From NCBI RefSeq assembly GCF_015711645.1, contig NZ_JABTEX010000001.1, forward strand, positions 682,001 through 746,000: a stretch of 64,000 nt of DNA. Direction: 5' to 3'. Source of the DNA: Planomonospora sp. ID82291 (GTDB lineage: Bacteria; Actinomycetota; Actinomycetes; Streptosporangiales; Streptosporangiaceae). A model generated the notes under the pieces. That model searched no databases. It saw only the letters and a list, made by a program, of their open reading frames with translations, and had not been told where the DNA came from. The translations under genes were made by a program, and so were the position numbers. Of this stretch, positions 24,425 through 32,661 are shown one piece after another (within the stretch, counting starts at the first letter, position 1; the number at the start of each line of letters is the position of its first letter).

Positions 24425-26134
24425 ATGCACGCGAGACCGCGCCCGCGGCGCCTCCGCCACCCCTCGCCCCTCCTGGCCCTGGCCCTGATCGCGCCGGCGC
24501 TCGTGCTGACCGCGGCCCCGGGCCACGCCGCCGACTCCCTCCTCTCCCAGGGCCGCCCGGCCGCCTCCTCCTCCGACGAGGACGCCGCGTTCCCGCCCGC
24601 CAAGGCCTTCGACGGGAACGCCTCCACCCGCTGGGCCTCGGCCGAGGGCGTCGACCCCCAGTGGCTCCGCGTCGACCTCGGCCGCTCCGCCGCCGTCTCC
24701 CGGGTCCGGCTGACCTGGGAGGCCGCCTACGCCAGGGCGTACCGGATCCAGGTCTCGCCCGACGGCTCGTCCTGGACCGACGTCCACTCCACCTCCTCGG
24801 GCGACGGCGCCGTGGACGACCTCGCCGTCTCCGGCACCGGCCGCTACGTCCGGATGTACGGGACCGGCCGGGGCACCCCGTACGGCTACTCGCTGTACGA
24901 GATGGAGGTGTACGGCTCCGCCGGCGGCTCCACGCCGGGCCCGACCTCCGGCCCGACCCCGGGCCCGACGCCCACGGCCGCCGGACCGCGTGTGCCGTTC
25001 GGCGGCCACACGATCCCCTACGCCCCCGGGATGCTGCGCCCCACCGGCGGCCAGGCCGCCCTCGACCGGAAGGTCGTCGACCACTACCGGAAGTGGAAGG
25101 CCGCGTTCGTCCGGCAGAACTGCGGCAACGGCTGGTACCAGGTCATCTCCCCCGACGCCGACCATCCCTACGTCGCCGAGGCGCAGGGTTACGGCATGGT
25201 CGTCGCCGCGACCATGGCCGGGGCCGACCCCGACGCCAAGAAGATCTTCGACGGCCTGCTGAAGTACGTCCTCGCCCACCCCTCCTCGATCACCCCCGGG
25301 CTGCTCGCCGCCGAGCAGGACGCCTCCTGCAAGAGCGTCAACGGCGGCGACTCGGCCACCGACGGCGACCTGGACGTCGCCTACGGCCTGCTCCTGGCCG
25401 ACCGGCAGTGGGGCAGCTCCGGCACGTACGACTACAGGCGGCTCGCGATCAAGCACATCAACGCGATCAAGGCCGGTGAGCTCAACCCGACGACCAAGCT
25501 GATGAAACTGGGCGACTGGAGCGACTCCGGCGGCGAGCACTACTGGATCAGCCGGCCCTCCGACTGGATGATCGACCACTTCCGGGCGTTCCGGAAGGCG
25601 ACCGGGGACGCGACCTGGGACACCGTCCGGGCCAACCACCAGAACCTGATCGCCTCCATGCAGGCGAAGTACGCCCCGGGCACCGGCCTGCTGCCCGACT
25701 TCGTGGTCGACACCAACGGCACCGCCCGGCCGGCGCCCGGCGAGGTGCTGGAGAGCGCCCACGACGGCGACTTCTGGTGGAACGCCTGCCGGGTCCCGTG
25801 GCGGATCGCCGACGACGCGGTGACCAGCGGGGACGCCAGATCCCTGGCCGCGGCGCGCAAGCTGAACGCCTGGATCAAGGGCAGGACGGGCGGCGACCCG
25901 GGCCGGATCGTGACCGGCTACCGGCTCGACGGCGGCGCGCTGTCCGGCGACGCCTCCCCCGCCTTCTTCGCCCCGTTCGCGGTGGCGGCGATGACCGACC
26001 CCGGCAGCCAGGCCTGGCTGGACGCCCTGTGGAACCGGATGCTCGCCACCCCGGTCTCCACCGACGGCTACTACGCCGCCAGCATCCAGCTCCAGGCCAT
26101 GATCACCGTGACCGGCAACCACTGGGTGCCCTGA
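24425..26134 (+). CDS. Secreted GH8 glycoside hydrolase (chitosanase/endoglucanase type) with N-terminal CBM32-like domain
   Basis: A 569-residue exported enzyme. The signal peptide has an Arg-rich N-region and a hydrophobic core (LLALALIAPALVLTAA) ending at GHAAD. Residues about 36-168 form an F5/8 type C (CBM32-like) module (AFDGNASTRWASAEGVDPQWLRVDLG). A Pro/Thr/Gly linker follows, then the GH8 (alpha/alpha)6 domain from about 190 to the end with VAEAQGYGMVVAA, where the Glu is the general acid, and SATDGDLDVAYGLLLADRQWG. Family members cut beta-1,4-linked cellulose, xylan, lichenan or chitosan by inversion; the fused module hints at chitosan or a similar polymer. Confidence 0.9.
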   Translation: MHARPRPRRLRHPSPLLALALIAPALVLTAAPGHAADSLLSQGRPAASSSDEDAAFPPAKAFDGNASTRWASAEGVDPQWLRVDLGRSAAVSRVRLTWEAAYARAYRIQVSPDGSSWTDVHSTSSGDGAVDDLAVSGTGRYVRMYGTGRGTPYGYSLYEMEVYGSAGGSTPGPTSGPTPGPTPTAAGPRVPFGGHTIPYAPGMLRPTGGQAALDRKVVDHYRKWKAAFVRQNCGNGWYQVISPDADHPYVAEAQGYGMVVAATMAGADPDAKKIFDGLLKYVLAHPSSITPGLLAAEQDASCKSVNGGDSATDGDLDVAYGLLLADRQWGSSGTYDYRRLAIKHINAIKAGELNPTTKLMKLGDWSDSGGEHYWISRPSDWMIDHFRAFRKATGDATWDTVRANHQNLIASMQAKYAPGTGLLPDFVVDTNGTARPAPGEVLESAHDGDFWWNACRVPWRIADDAVTSGDARSLAAARKLNAWIKGRTGGDPGRIVTGYRLDGGALSGDASPAFFAPFAVAAMTDPGSQAWLDALWNRMLATPVSTDGYYAASIQLQAMITVTGNHWVP

Positions 26135-26142
26135 CCCGCGCA

Positions 26143-26182
26143 CCCGGCCGTGGCCCTCTCTCCGGGGCGGACCACGGCCGGG
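26143..26182. terminator. 11-bp GC hairpin after the GH8 gene
   Basis: CCCGGCCGTGG (26143-26153) pairs perfectly with CCACGGCCGGG (26172-26182) nine bases after the GH8 stop codon. There is no T-run, which is common for actinobacterial terminators. Downstream, 14-base CCGTCCGCCCGGAC-type repeats fill the gap to the next, convergent gene. Confidence 0.65.
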
Positions 26183-26300
26183 CCCGCCGAGCCCGTCAGC
26201 CCGGACCCGTCCGCCCGAACCCGTCCGCCCGGACCCGTCCCTGCCGGTCGGGGCCCCTGCCGGCCCTGATCGGCCCCGGCAGGTCCCGCCCCGTCCCCGA

Positions 26301-29300
26301 TCAGTCCTGGTCGGGGACGAGCCTGGACGACGAGTAGCCGTCCAGGCACAGGACCGGCCCCGGCTGGACCGGCCGCTCGGCGAGCGCCTCCCTGGCCCGG
26401 TCCCGTGCCAGGTTCCAGCCGTTCCACGGGTCCGGCCGGTCGAGCCGGTTGGCCCGGATCACGTCCATCAGCACGCAGCTGCGCAGCGGCTCCGGCAGCC
26501 GGTCCAGCGCGGGCACGGCCTCCGCCCCCAGGTCGCCCAGGTAGCGCTGGTCGAGCCGCTCCACGCCCCGCACGGCCAGCTGGGTCTCCGCGACCCGCAG
26601 GTCCGGGTTCCACACCGCGAAGGCCAGCAGCCCCGCGCCCGTCATCAGGACCGTCGTCCGGGGCAGCCATCCGGCCGGGCCGCGCCGCAGCAGCCGCGCC
26701 CCGCCCGCGGCGAGGACCAGCAGGAAGACGCCGCCGAGCCACCAGATGGCCGCCTGCACGGAGGCGCGCAGCCGGGTCAGGCCGTAGGCGTCGACGTACA
26801 GGTCCAGCCGGTACATCGCGGAGGCCAGGATCACCATGGTCAGCGCGCACAGCACGCCGAGCAGCCCGGCCATCAGCCAGCGCTCGCGCCCCTCCGTCTC
26901 GACCGCCCCCCAGGCGATCGCCACGACCGCCAGCACCAGGACGCTGACCACGACCAACTGGAAGAACCCGGAGCGGGCGTACTCGGCGTAGGTGAGGTCG
27001 GTGGTGGCCACCACCCAGCCGGCGTCGCCGAACAGCGCCGTCAGCTGCATGGCCACGAACGCGCCGAACAGCAGGTCGAGCGCCGCCAGCGGGGTCACCC
27101 ACAGGCCTCGGCCGACGCGCAGGCGCAGGCCCGGCGCCTGCGGCTCGGCGACCGGCCGCAGGCCCGCCAGCACGGCCGCGGCGACCACGACCGCGAAGAC
27201 CGCGAAGACCAGGACGCGCAGCGGCAGCGTCTCCACCCAGTCCTGCGCGAACAGCAGCCGCTCCACCGTGCGGGCGAAGACCGCGTCCGCCGAGGCGAAC
27301 AGCGCGCCGAAGATCCCGAGCAGCACCGCGGTCAGGCCGAGCCCGGCCAGCGTGGGCAGCACCCGGCGGGTCGCCACCCCCTTCGCCGGTCCTCTCAGCG
27401 TCGCGGCCAGGAACCACGGCATCGGCAGCAGCCCCAGCACCACCGAGGCCCCTCCCCTGGCCACCCCGAGCCAGCCGCGCCCGGCCCCCGACAGAGCGAG
27501 CGCGGCCATCCCGAACCCGGCCGGCAGGAGCAGCCCGACGAGCCAGTCGGCGTCCCGGAAGAGCGCCACCGAGACCAGTCCGTAGGCGACCAGCCCCATC
27601 GCCGCCGACCAGGGGGTGATCCGCTTGCGGACGGCCGGCAGCACCGCCGCCCCCATGGCCGCCGCCACCAGCACGAGCCCCAGCCCCACCGAGCTGTACG
27701 GCAGGGCGACCGCGGCGAGCAGTCCCACGGCGGCGCAGGCGGCGAGCAGCCACCGCGGCGCGTCCGGCAGCTCGGGCCGCGGGAACACCGGCGGCGCCAC
27801 GTACCCGCCGGGCGGCCCGCCGGCCGTCCTCCCCGCGGAGGCGACCGCCGTCCCCCCCGCGGAGGCGACCGCCGTCCCCCCGACCGTCCCCCCGGCCGTC
27901 CTCCCCGCGGAGGCGACCGCCGTCCCCCCGGCCGTCCCCCCGGCCGTCCTCCCGGCCGGTCCCGCTGCGGCGGACCCCGCCGGGGGACCGCTCGGCACCG
28001 TGGTGGCGCCGATCACCGTGCCGACGAACGCCGCGACCAGCGGGACGCCGATCCCCACCAGGATGCCCAGCGAGGAGGAGACGGCCCCGAGCCCGAAGCC
28101 GAGGAGCAGTCCCGCGAGAACGCCGAGGAAACCGCCGAGCAGAACCCCGGCGACCGCTCCCGCCCAGTTCCGGACCGGGACGGAGACCGGCCCGAGATGT
28201 CCAGGCCCGAGATGTCCAGGCCCGAGATGTCCAGGCCCGGGATGGGGGGCCGGGACCCCGGGGTCCCCTTCCGTACGGCCCTCCGTCCCCCCACGGTCCT
28301 CGGGCGGACCGGGGGAGGCCGGGAGCCCGGCGGGGGCGGGGGTCTCCGGGACGCCGGGTCCGCCGGGTCCGCCGGGTCCGCCGGGTCCGCCGGAGAGGCA
28401 GTCCTCCGCGGAGACGTCTCCGGAGGCGGGGGAGGTGGTCATCGGAATCCTTCCGGGAAGGTCGACCGCCATCCGGCAGCCGACGCCGTCTTCGACGCGG
28501 ACGGAGCCGCCGTGGAGCTCGACGATCTCCTTGGCGATGGCCAGGCCCAGCCCGGCGCCGCCCTGGTCCGTCGCCCGTCCCGCGTCCAGCCGGGAGAACC
28601 GCTCGAACACCCGGGTCCGGTCCTCCTCACGGATGCCCGGTCCCTGGTCGGCCACCAGCAGCCGCACGCCGGAGCCCTCGGGCCGGGCGGACAGGACCAC
28701 GACGCCGCCCTCGGGGCTGTGCCGTACCGCGTTGTCGAGCAGGTTCGCCAGCACCTGCGCCAGCAGGTCGGCGTCGGCCCGGACGCTCAGCCCGGCGGGC
28801 ACCGCGCACCGGGCCGCCACCCCGTCCCGCGCCAGTACGGCCTCGCGCAGCGCCTGCTCGCAGAGCGGACCGAGCTCGACCTCGTCCCGCTCGATCAGCC
28901 GCGTCCCGGACTCCAGCCGGGACAGGTCCAGCAGCTGGGCGACCAGCCGCCCGAGCCGCTCCGTCTGGGCCAGCGCCGTGCCGAGCGTCACCGGGTCGGG
29001 CTCCGAGACCCCGTCCACCACGTTCTCCAGCACGGCGCGCAGGGCGGTGATCGGGGTGCGCAGCTCGTGGCTGACGTTGGCGACCAGCTCCCGCCGCTGC
29101 CGGTCGACCTCGCCCAGGTCCGCCGCCATCGCGTTGAAGGCGCGGGCCAGCTCGCCGACCTCGTCGCGGGAGGTGGCCGTGACCCGCAGGCCGTACCGGC
29201 CCTTGGCGACGGTCTGCGCGGCGGCGGCCATCTCCCGCAGCGGCCGGGTCATCCCCCGGGCCAGCACCTGCACCATGAGGAGCGCGAACAGCACCGCCAC

Positions 29301-29483
29301 CGCGATCCGGGTGTTGCGTGAGTATCCGGCGTTGATGCCGACCTCGTTGACGACGAACGCCGCCGCCACGGCCAGCAGGATCACCACGCCGAGCTTCACC
29401 TTGATCCGGCCGAGGAAGTCCAGGGGCCGCAGCCACCGCCTCCCCCCGCGGACGGGCCGGGCGGTCTCCTCATCGGATCTCAT
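26301..29483 (-). CDS. Sensor histidine kinase fused to DUF4173-type membrane protein
   Basis: A 1060-residue single frame. Residues 1-345 are a full histidine kinase: transmembrane segments (VKLGVVILLAVAAAFVV; IAVAVLFALLMVQVLA), a HAMP region, NVSHELRTPITALRAV with the phospho-His near 137, and the ATPase motifs NLLDNAVRHS, DQGPGI and GGAGLGLAIAKEI. Residues about 350-530 are low-complexity repeats (GGP, GHLGP, AGGTAVAS) with some hydrophobic parts. The rest is a polytopic domain ending in DAYGLTRLRASVQAAIWWLGG, the signature of DUF4173, plus an extracytoplasmic tail. An internal ATG at 28442 has GGAAGGA six bases upstream, so the DUF4173 part (713 residues) could also be made alone. ATG 29483 has GGGAAG upstream. 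Partner regulator follows at 29608. Confidence 0.85.
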   Translation of the reverse strand: MRSDEETARPVRGGRRWLRPLDFLGRIKVKLGVVILLAVAAAFVVNEVGINAGYSRNTRIAVAVLFALLMVQVLARGMTRPLREMAAAAQTVAKGRYGLRVTATSRDEVGELARAFNAMAADLGEVDRQRRELVANVSHELRTPITALRAVLENVVDGVSEPDPVTLGTALAQTERLGRLVAQLLDLSRLESGTRLIERDEVELGPLCEQALREAVLARDGVAARCAVPAGLSVRADADLLAQVLANLLDNAVRHSPEGGVVVLSARPEGSGVRLLVADQGPGIREEDRTRVFERFSRLDAGRATDQGGAGLGLAIAKEIVELHGGSVRVEDGVGCRMAVDLPGRIPMTTSPASGDVSAEDCLSGGPGGPGGPGGPGVPETPAPAGLPASPGPPEDRGGTEGRTEGDPGVPAPHPGPGHLGPGHLGPGHLGPVSVPVRNWAGAVAGVLLGGFLGVLAGLLLGFGLGAVSSSLGILVGIGVPLVAAFVGTVIGATTVPSGPPAGSAAAGPAGRTAGGTAGGTAVASAGRTAGGTVGGTAVASAGGTAVASAGRTAGGPPGGYVAPPVFPRPELPDAPRWLLAACAAVGLLAAVALPYSSVGLGLVLVAAAMGAAVLPAVRKRITPWSAAMGLVAYGLVSVALFRDADWLVGLLLPAGFGMAALALSGAGRGWLGVARGGASVVLGLLPMPWFLAATLRGPAKGVATRRVLPTLAGLGLTAVLLGIFGALFASADAVFARTVERLLFAQDWVETLPLRVLVFAVFAVVVAAAVLAGLRPVAEPQAPGLRLRVGRGLWVTPLAALDLLFGAFVAMQLTALFGDAGWVVATTDLTYAEYARSGFFQLVVVSVLVLAVVAIAWGAVETEGRERWLMAGLLGVLCALTMVILASAMYRLDLYVDAYGLTRLRASVQAAIWWLGGVFLLVLAAGGARLLRRGPAGWLPRTTVLMTGAGLLAFAVWNPDLRVAETQLAVRGVERLDQRYLGDLGAEAVPALDRLPEPLRSCVLMDVIRANRLDRPDPWNGWNLARDRAREALAERPVQPGPVLCLDGYSSSRLVPDQD
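28442..28462 (-). promoter_or_regulatory. Internal ribosome binding site and ATG inside the HK-DUF4173 frame
   Basis: On the minus strand GGAAGGA stands six bases before an in-frame ATG at 28442, exactly where the kinase domain ends. It would start translation of the DUF4173 protein alone. In the normal gene order kinase and membrane protein would be two cistrons; here no stop separates them. Confidence 0.55.
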
Positions 29484-29607
29484 GGTTCTTCCCATTCCGG
29501 GGCGTTCGAGTGGCGGTGTTCGAGTGGCGGTGTTCCGAGGTGTTCGAGTGACGGGCGGAGGGATCGGTTCGCCGTGGCGCCGCCGGGACCGCCGGTCCGC
29601 GGGACGG

Positions 29608-30297
29608 TCAGGGCCGGACGAGGGCGTAGCCGACGCCGTGGACGGTCCTGACGACTCCGGGGCCGAGCTTGCGGCGCAGGGCCCGCACGTGGCTGTCCAC
29701 CGTCCGGGTGGCCGCGGCCTCGGAGAAGCCCCAGATGTCGGCGAGCAGCCGCTCCCGCTCGAACACCTGCCCCGGCCGCTCCGCCAGCCGGTGGAGCAGG
29801 TCGAACTCGGTCCGGGTCAGCCGTACCTCCGCGCCCGCCACGTAGACCCGGCGTTCGGCGGTGTCGACCTCGACGTCGCCGACGCGGACGACCGAGTCGT
29901 CCACGGCCAGCTGGGAGGCGCGCTCCACCCGGCGCAGCAGCGCGTGCACCCGCGCGACCAGCTCGCGCATGCTGAAGGGCTTGGTCATGTAGTCGTCGGC
30001 CCCGACCCCGAGCCCCACCAGCAGGTCGGTCTCCTCCCCCAGCGCGGTGAGCATGAGCACCGGGACCGGCCGGGCCGCCTGCATCCGGCGGCAGACCTCC
30101 AGCCCGTCGAGACCGGGGAGCAGCCGGTCCAGGATCACCACGTCGGGCTCGGCCTTCGCGTAGGCCGCCAGCGCGCCCTCCCCGTCCCCTGCGGTCCGCA
30201 CGTCGAAGCCCTCCGCCGCGAGGCGGTGCCGTACGGCCCGCGCGATCGTCTCGTCGTCCTCCACCACGAGGACACGTCGTTGCTGGGGAAATGCCAT
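29608..30297 (-). CDS. OmpR/PhoB-type response regulator
   Basis: A 229-residue regulator. The receiver domain shows LVVEDDETIARAVRHRLAAEGF, phosphoacceptor Asp in VVILDRLLPGLDG, and DDYMTKPFSMRELVARV. The C-terminal winged helix is of the OmpR type (EVRLTRTEFDLLHRLAERPGQVFERERLLADIWGF, then TVDSHVRALRRKL and TVHGVGYAL). It precedes the histidine kinase fusion gene on the same strand with a 124-base spacer, so the two form a two-component system. ATG 30297 starts at the receiver domain; no good ribosome binding site is visible, so a leaderless transcript is possible. It is divergent from the kinase-like gene at 30535. Confidence 0.93.
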   Translation of the reverse strand: MAFPQQRRVLVVEDDETIARAVRHRLAAEGFDVRTAGDGEGALAAYAKAEPDVVILDRLLPGLDGLEVCRRMQAARPVPVLMLTALGEETDLLVGLGVGADDYMTKPFSMRELVARVHALLRRVERASQLAVDDSVVRVGDVEVDTAERRVYVAGAEVRLTRTEFDLLHRLAERPGQVFERERLLADIWGFSEAAATRTVDSHVRALRRKLGPGVVRTVHGVGYALVRP

Positions 30298-30534
30298 ACG
30301 AGGAGCGTAGAGGGGCCTCGTGCAGATGCCTTGGGGTGAATTGTGAAGATTCCGCGCACATCGGAGAGCACCCCGTACGGACCACGGCGGCGGAGACGGC
30401 CTCACGGTGGGCGACCACGGTCGCGACGGAAAGAGGATCTCGTCCTCATTGGTCCCCATCCCGCTGAATGGCTATCTTTTGAGCGCGACAAGCTGTCCGA
30501 TACGGGCCAGTGGACCTTCTGAACGCGACAGCCG

Positions 30535-32661
30535 GTGAACGGGGTGAACAGGATCGACACACGAGTGCTGGCGGGCCGTTACCGCCTCCTCCGCCCCCTC
30601 TCCGAGAGCGGCGGCATCGTGTGGCTCGCCGCCGACGAGGTGCTCCACCGCGACGTGGCGGTCAGGGAGGTGCGGATCCCGTCCGGCCTCGGCCCCGTCG
30701 CGCGGCAGGCGTTCCACGCCGCCGCGCTGCGCGAGACCAACCTGGCCGTCCGGATCAAGCATCCCTCCATCGTCGCCGTCCACGACGTGGTCGTCGACGG
30801 CGGCCCGTGGATCGTCATGGAGCTGCTGCACGGGGCGTCCCTGGAGGAGACCGTCCGGGAGCGGGGGCCGCTCCCACCCCACCAGGCGCTCCGGGTCGGC
30901 GCGGGCGTCCTCGGCGCGCTCGCCGCGGTGCACGCCGCCGGAGTGCTGCACCGGGGGCTCGCGCCGGGCAACGTCTTCCTCACCGAGGACGGCAGGGCCC
31001 TCCTCACCGATTTCGGCATCGTCCTCACCGAGACCGAGGGCGACGCCCCGAGCACCGGCCGCCCGATCGGCGCCCCCGGCTACACCGCCCCGGAACGGTT
31101 GCGCGGCGCGCTCGGCGACGCGCGCTCCGACCTGTGGTCGCTCGGCGCCACCCTCTACTTCGCCGTCGAGGGCACGCCCCCGCACCCCGCGGACACCCCC
31201 GCCGACACGATCCGGCGGACGCTCGCCGAACCGCCCCGGCGACCCGAGCAGGCGGGCGCGCTGGGTCCGCTGCTGATGCGCATGCTGGCCCCGTCCCCCG
31301 CGGCCCGACCGTCCGCCGAGACCGTCGCCCGGATGCTGGACGACGTCGCCCAGGGCCGCTCCACCGCCGCCCTCCCCCCGGCATCCGCCCCGGCCGCCTC
31401 CGCAACGCTCCCCGCCTCGTCCGTCTCCGCGGCGCTCCCCGCCTCGTCCGTCTCCGCGGCGCTCCCCGCCTCGTCCGTCTCCGCGGCGCTCCCCACCCCG
31501 GCCGTCTCCGCGGCGTTCCCCACCCCGGCCCTGCGCGAGACGCCCTTCCCGGGACCCGCCACCTCCGTCCCCGCCGTCCCCGGACCGTCCTCCGCGACGT
31601 CCCTCCCCGCCCCCGTCCCTGCCCCTGCCCCTGCCTCTCCCGCCCCCGCCTCCCCCGGGAACGGCCTTCCCGGACCCGCCTTCCCCGCGACGTCCCTCCC
31701 CGGGCCGGGCCCCGACCGGGCCGACGACGGCCTCGGACCGGTCCCACCGGAGCACGCGCTCCCCCTGCCGCCCGTCCCCGTCCGGACCGACGGCCTCCAG
31801 CCCGACGGCCTCCAACCCGACGGCCTCCAGCCCGACGGCCTCCGGTCCGGTGGGACCGGCTCTCGTCGGGACCCGGCCGCGGGGACCTCCGGGGTCTCCC
31901 CGGAGCCGTCCTCCGGAACGGCCCGCACCGCCCGGACGCCGTTCGCCGCCCGGCTCACCCGCAAGGACGGCTCCCCGGCACGGTGGCTGCGCACGGCTGG
32001 TCCCCTGGTCTGGGCCGCGGCCGAGATCACCGCCCTGGCGGTGCTCACCGGGGTCGCGATGGGCGTGACCGGGCTCGTCTCCTCCGGCACGGCGCCGACC
32101 CCCGCCGCGGAGCTCAGCGAGCGGCCCGGCGCCTTCACCTCCCCGGTGGACGTGTGCGGCCTGATCCCCGCAGACCGGGTCAGGCAGCTGCTCCCGGCCC
32201 TGGCGGGCGAGGGGGAGCCGACCGATGAGGGCGGCTGCACCTGGACGAGTCCCGGCACGGGCCTGACGGTCGCCCCGGCCGGACCGGCCGCGCAGTGGGG
32301 CAGGAGCCCGCGGCAGGCCCACGAGCTCTTCGTCAACCGGCGCAACGGCACCATCCCCGACGGCAGGCTCGTCTGGAGCCGATCGAGCGTCTCCGCCGGG
32401 GTCCGCTCCGCCAGGACCACCGGTCCGCTGCCGGTGAAGCCCGTCGGGGACGAGGCGTTCGGCCACGACGTGTACGAGAACCGCACGACCGGCAGGCTGG
32501 AGCGGAGCCACGTGACGTTCCGCGTGGACAACCTGGTCGTCGAGGTCGAGTACACCGTGGTGGACGGCAGCAAGGACGGCCCCGCGATCCAGAGGGGGGC
32601 CCACACCGCAGCGACCTGGATCGCGGACGCGTTGAGACAGCAGAAGGCGGCAGCCGGATGA
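30535..32661 (+). CDS. Membrane Ser/Thr kinase-like protein (probable pseudokinase) with DUF3558-like ectodomain
   Basis: A 708-residue protein. Residues 15-270 have the protein kinase fold (YRLLRPL, VMELLHGASLEE, TDFGIVL, APGYTAPERL, SDLWSLGATLYFAVEG), but the ATP-binding Lys is Arg (VAVREV, R44) and the catalytic loop is LHRGLAPGNV, lacking the catalytic Asp (G141) and the Lys after it. DFG (D159) remains. A low-complexity linker with 9-residue (ASSVSAALP) and 5-residue (DGLQP) in-frame repeats leads to one transmembrane helix (about residue 500) and an extracellular domain with two Cys (VDVCGLIPAD, GGCTWTS) of DUF3558 type. Phosphotransfer is unlikely; it may be a sensor or scaffold. Start GTG 30535. 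The next gene overlaps by ATGA. Confidence 0.85.
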   Translation: MNGVNRIDTRVLAGRYRLLRPLSESGGIVWLAADEVLHRDVAVREVRIPSGLGPVARQAFHAAALRETNLAVRIKHPSIVAVHDVVVDGGPWIVMELLHGASLEETVRERGPLPPHQALRVGAGVLGALAAVHAAGVLHRGLAPGNVFLTEDGRALLTDFGIVLTETEGDAPSTGRPIGAPGYTAPERLRGALGDARSDLWSLGATLYFAVEGTPPHPADTPADTIRRTLAEPPRRPEQAGALGPLLMRMLAPSPAARPSAETVARMLDDVAQGRSTAALPPASAPAASATLPASSVSAALPASSVSAALPASSVSAALPTPAVSAAFPTPALRETPFPGPATSVPAVPGPSSATSLPAPVPAPAPASPAPASPGNGLPGPAFPATSLPGPGPDRADDGLGPVPPEHALPLPPVPVRTDGLQPDGLQPDGLQPDGLRSGGTGSRRDPAAGTSGVSPEPSSGTARTARTPFAARLTRKDGSPARWLRTAGPLVWAAAEITALAVLTGVAMGVTGLVSSGTAPTPAAELSERPGAFTSPVDVCGLIPADRVRQLLPALAGEGEPTDEGGCTWTSPGTGLTVAPAGPAAQWGRSPRQAHELFVNRRNGTIPDGRLVWSRSSVSAGVRSARTTGPLPVKPVGDEAFGHDVYENRTTGRLERSHVTFRVDNLVVEVEYTVVDGSKDGPAIQRGAHTAATWIADALRQQKAAAG
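31400..31530. repeat. In-frame 27-bp tandem repeats coding ASSVSAALP
   Basis: Three near-identical 27-base units (GCCTCGTCCGTCTCCGCGGC core) and two diverged ones lie in the linker of the kinase-like gene. A second block at 31792-31848 is made of 15-base units coding DGLQP. Both keep the reading frame. Confidence 0.85.

Noticed and set aside
24386-26143. 585-residue open frame opposite the GH8 gene
   Set aside because: The composition is Gly/Val/Arg-rich and without motifs; the GH8 frame on the plus strand has signal peptide and catalytic motifs.
30298-30459. Longer start of the OmpR-type regulator (54 more residues)
   Set aside because: The extra residues have no receiver-like features and run through the divergent promoter region.
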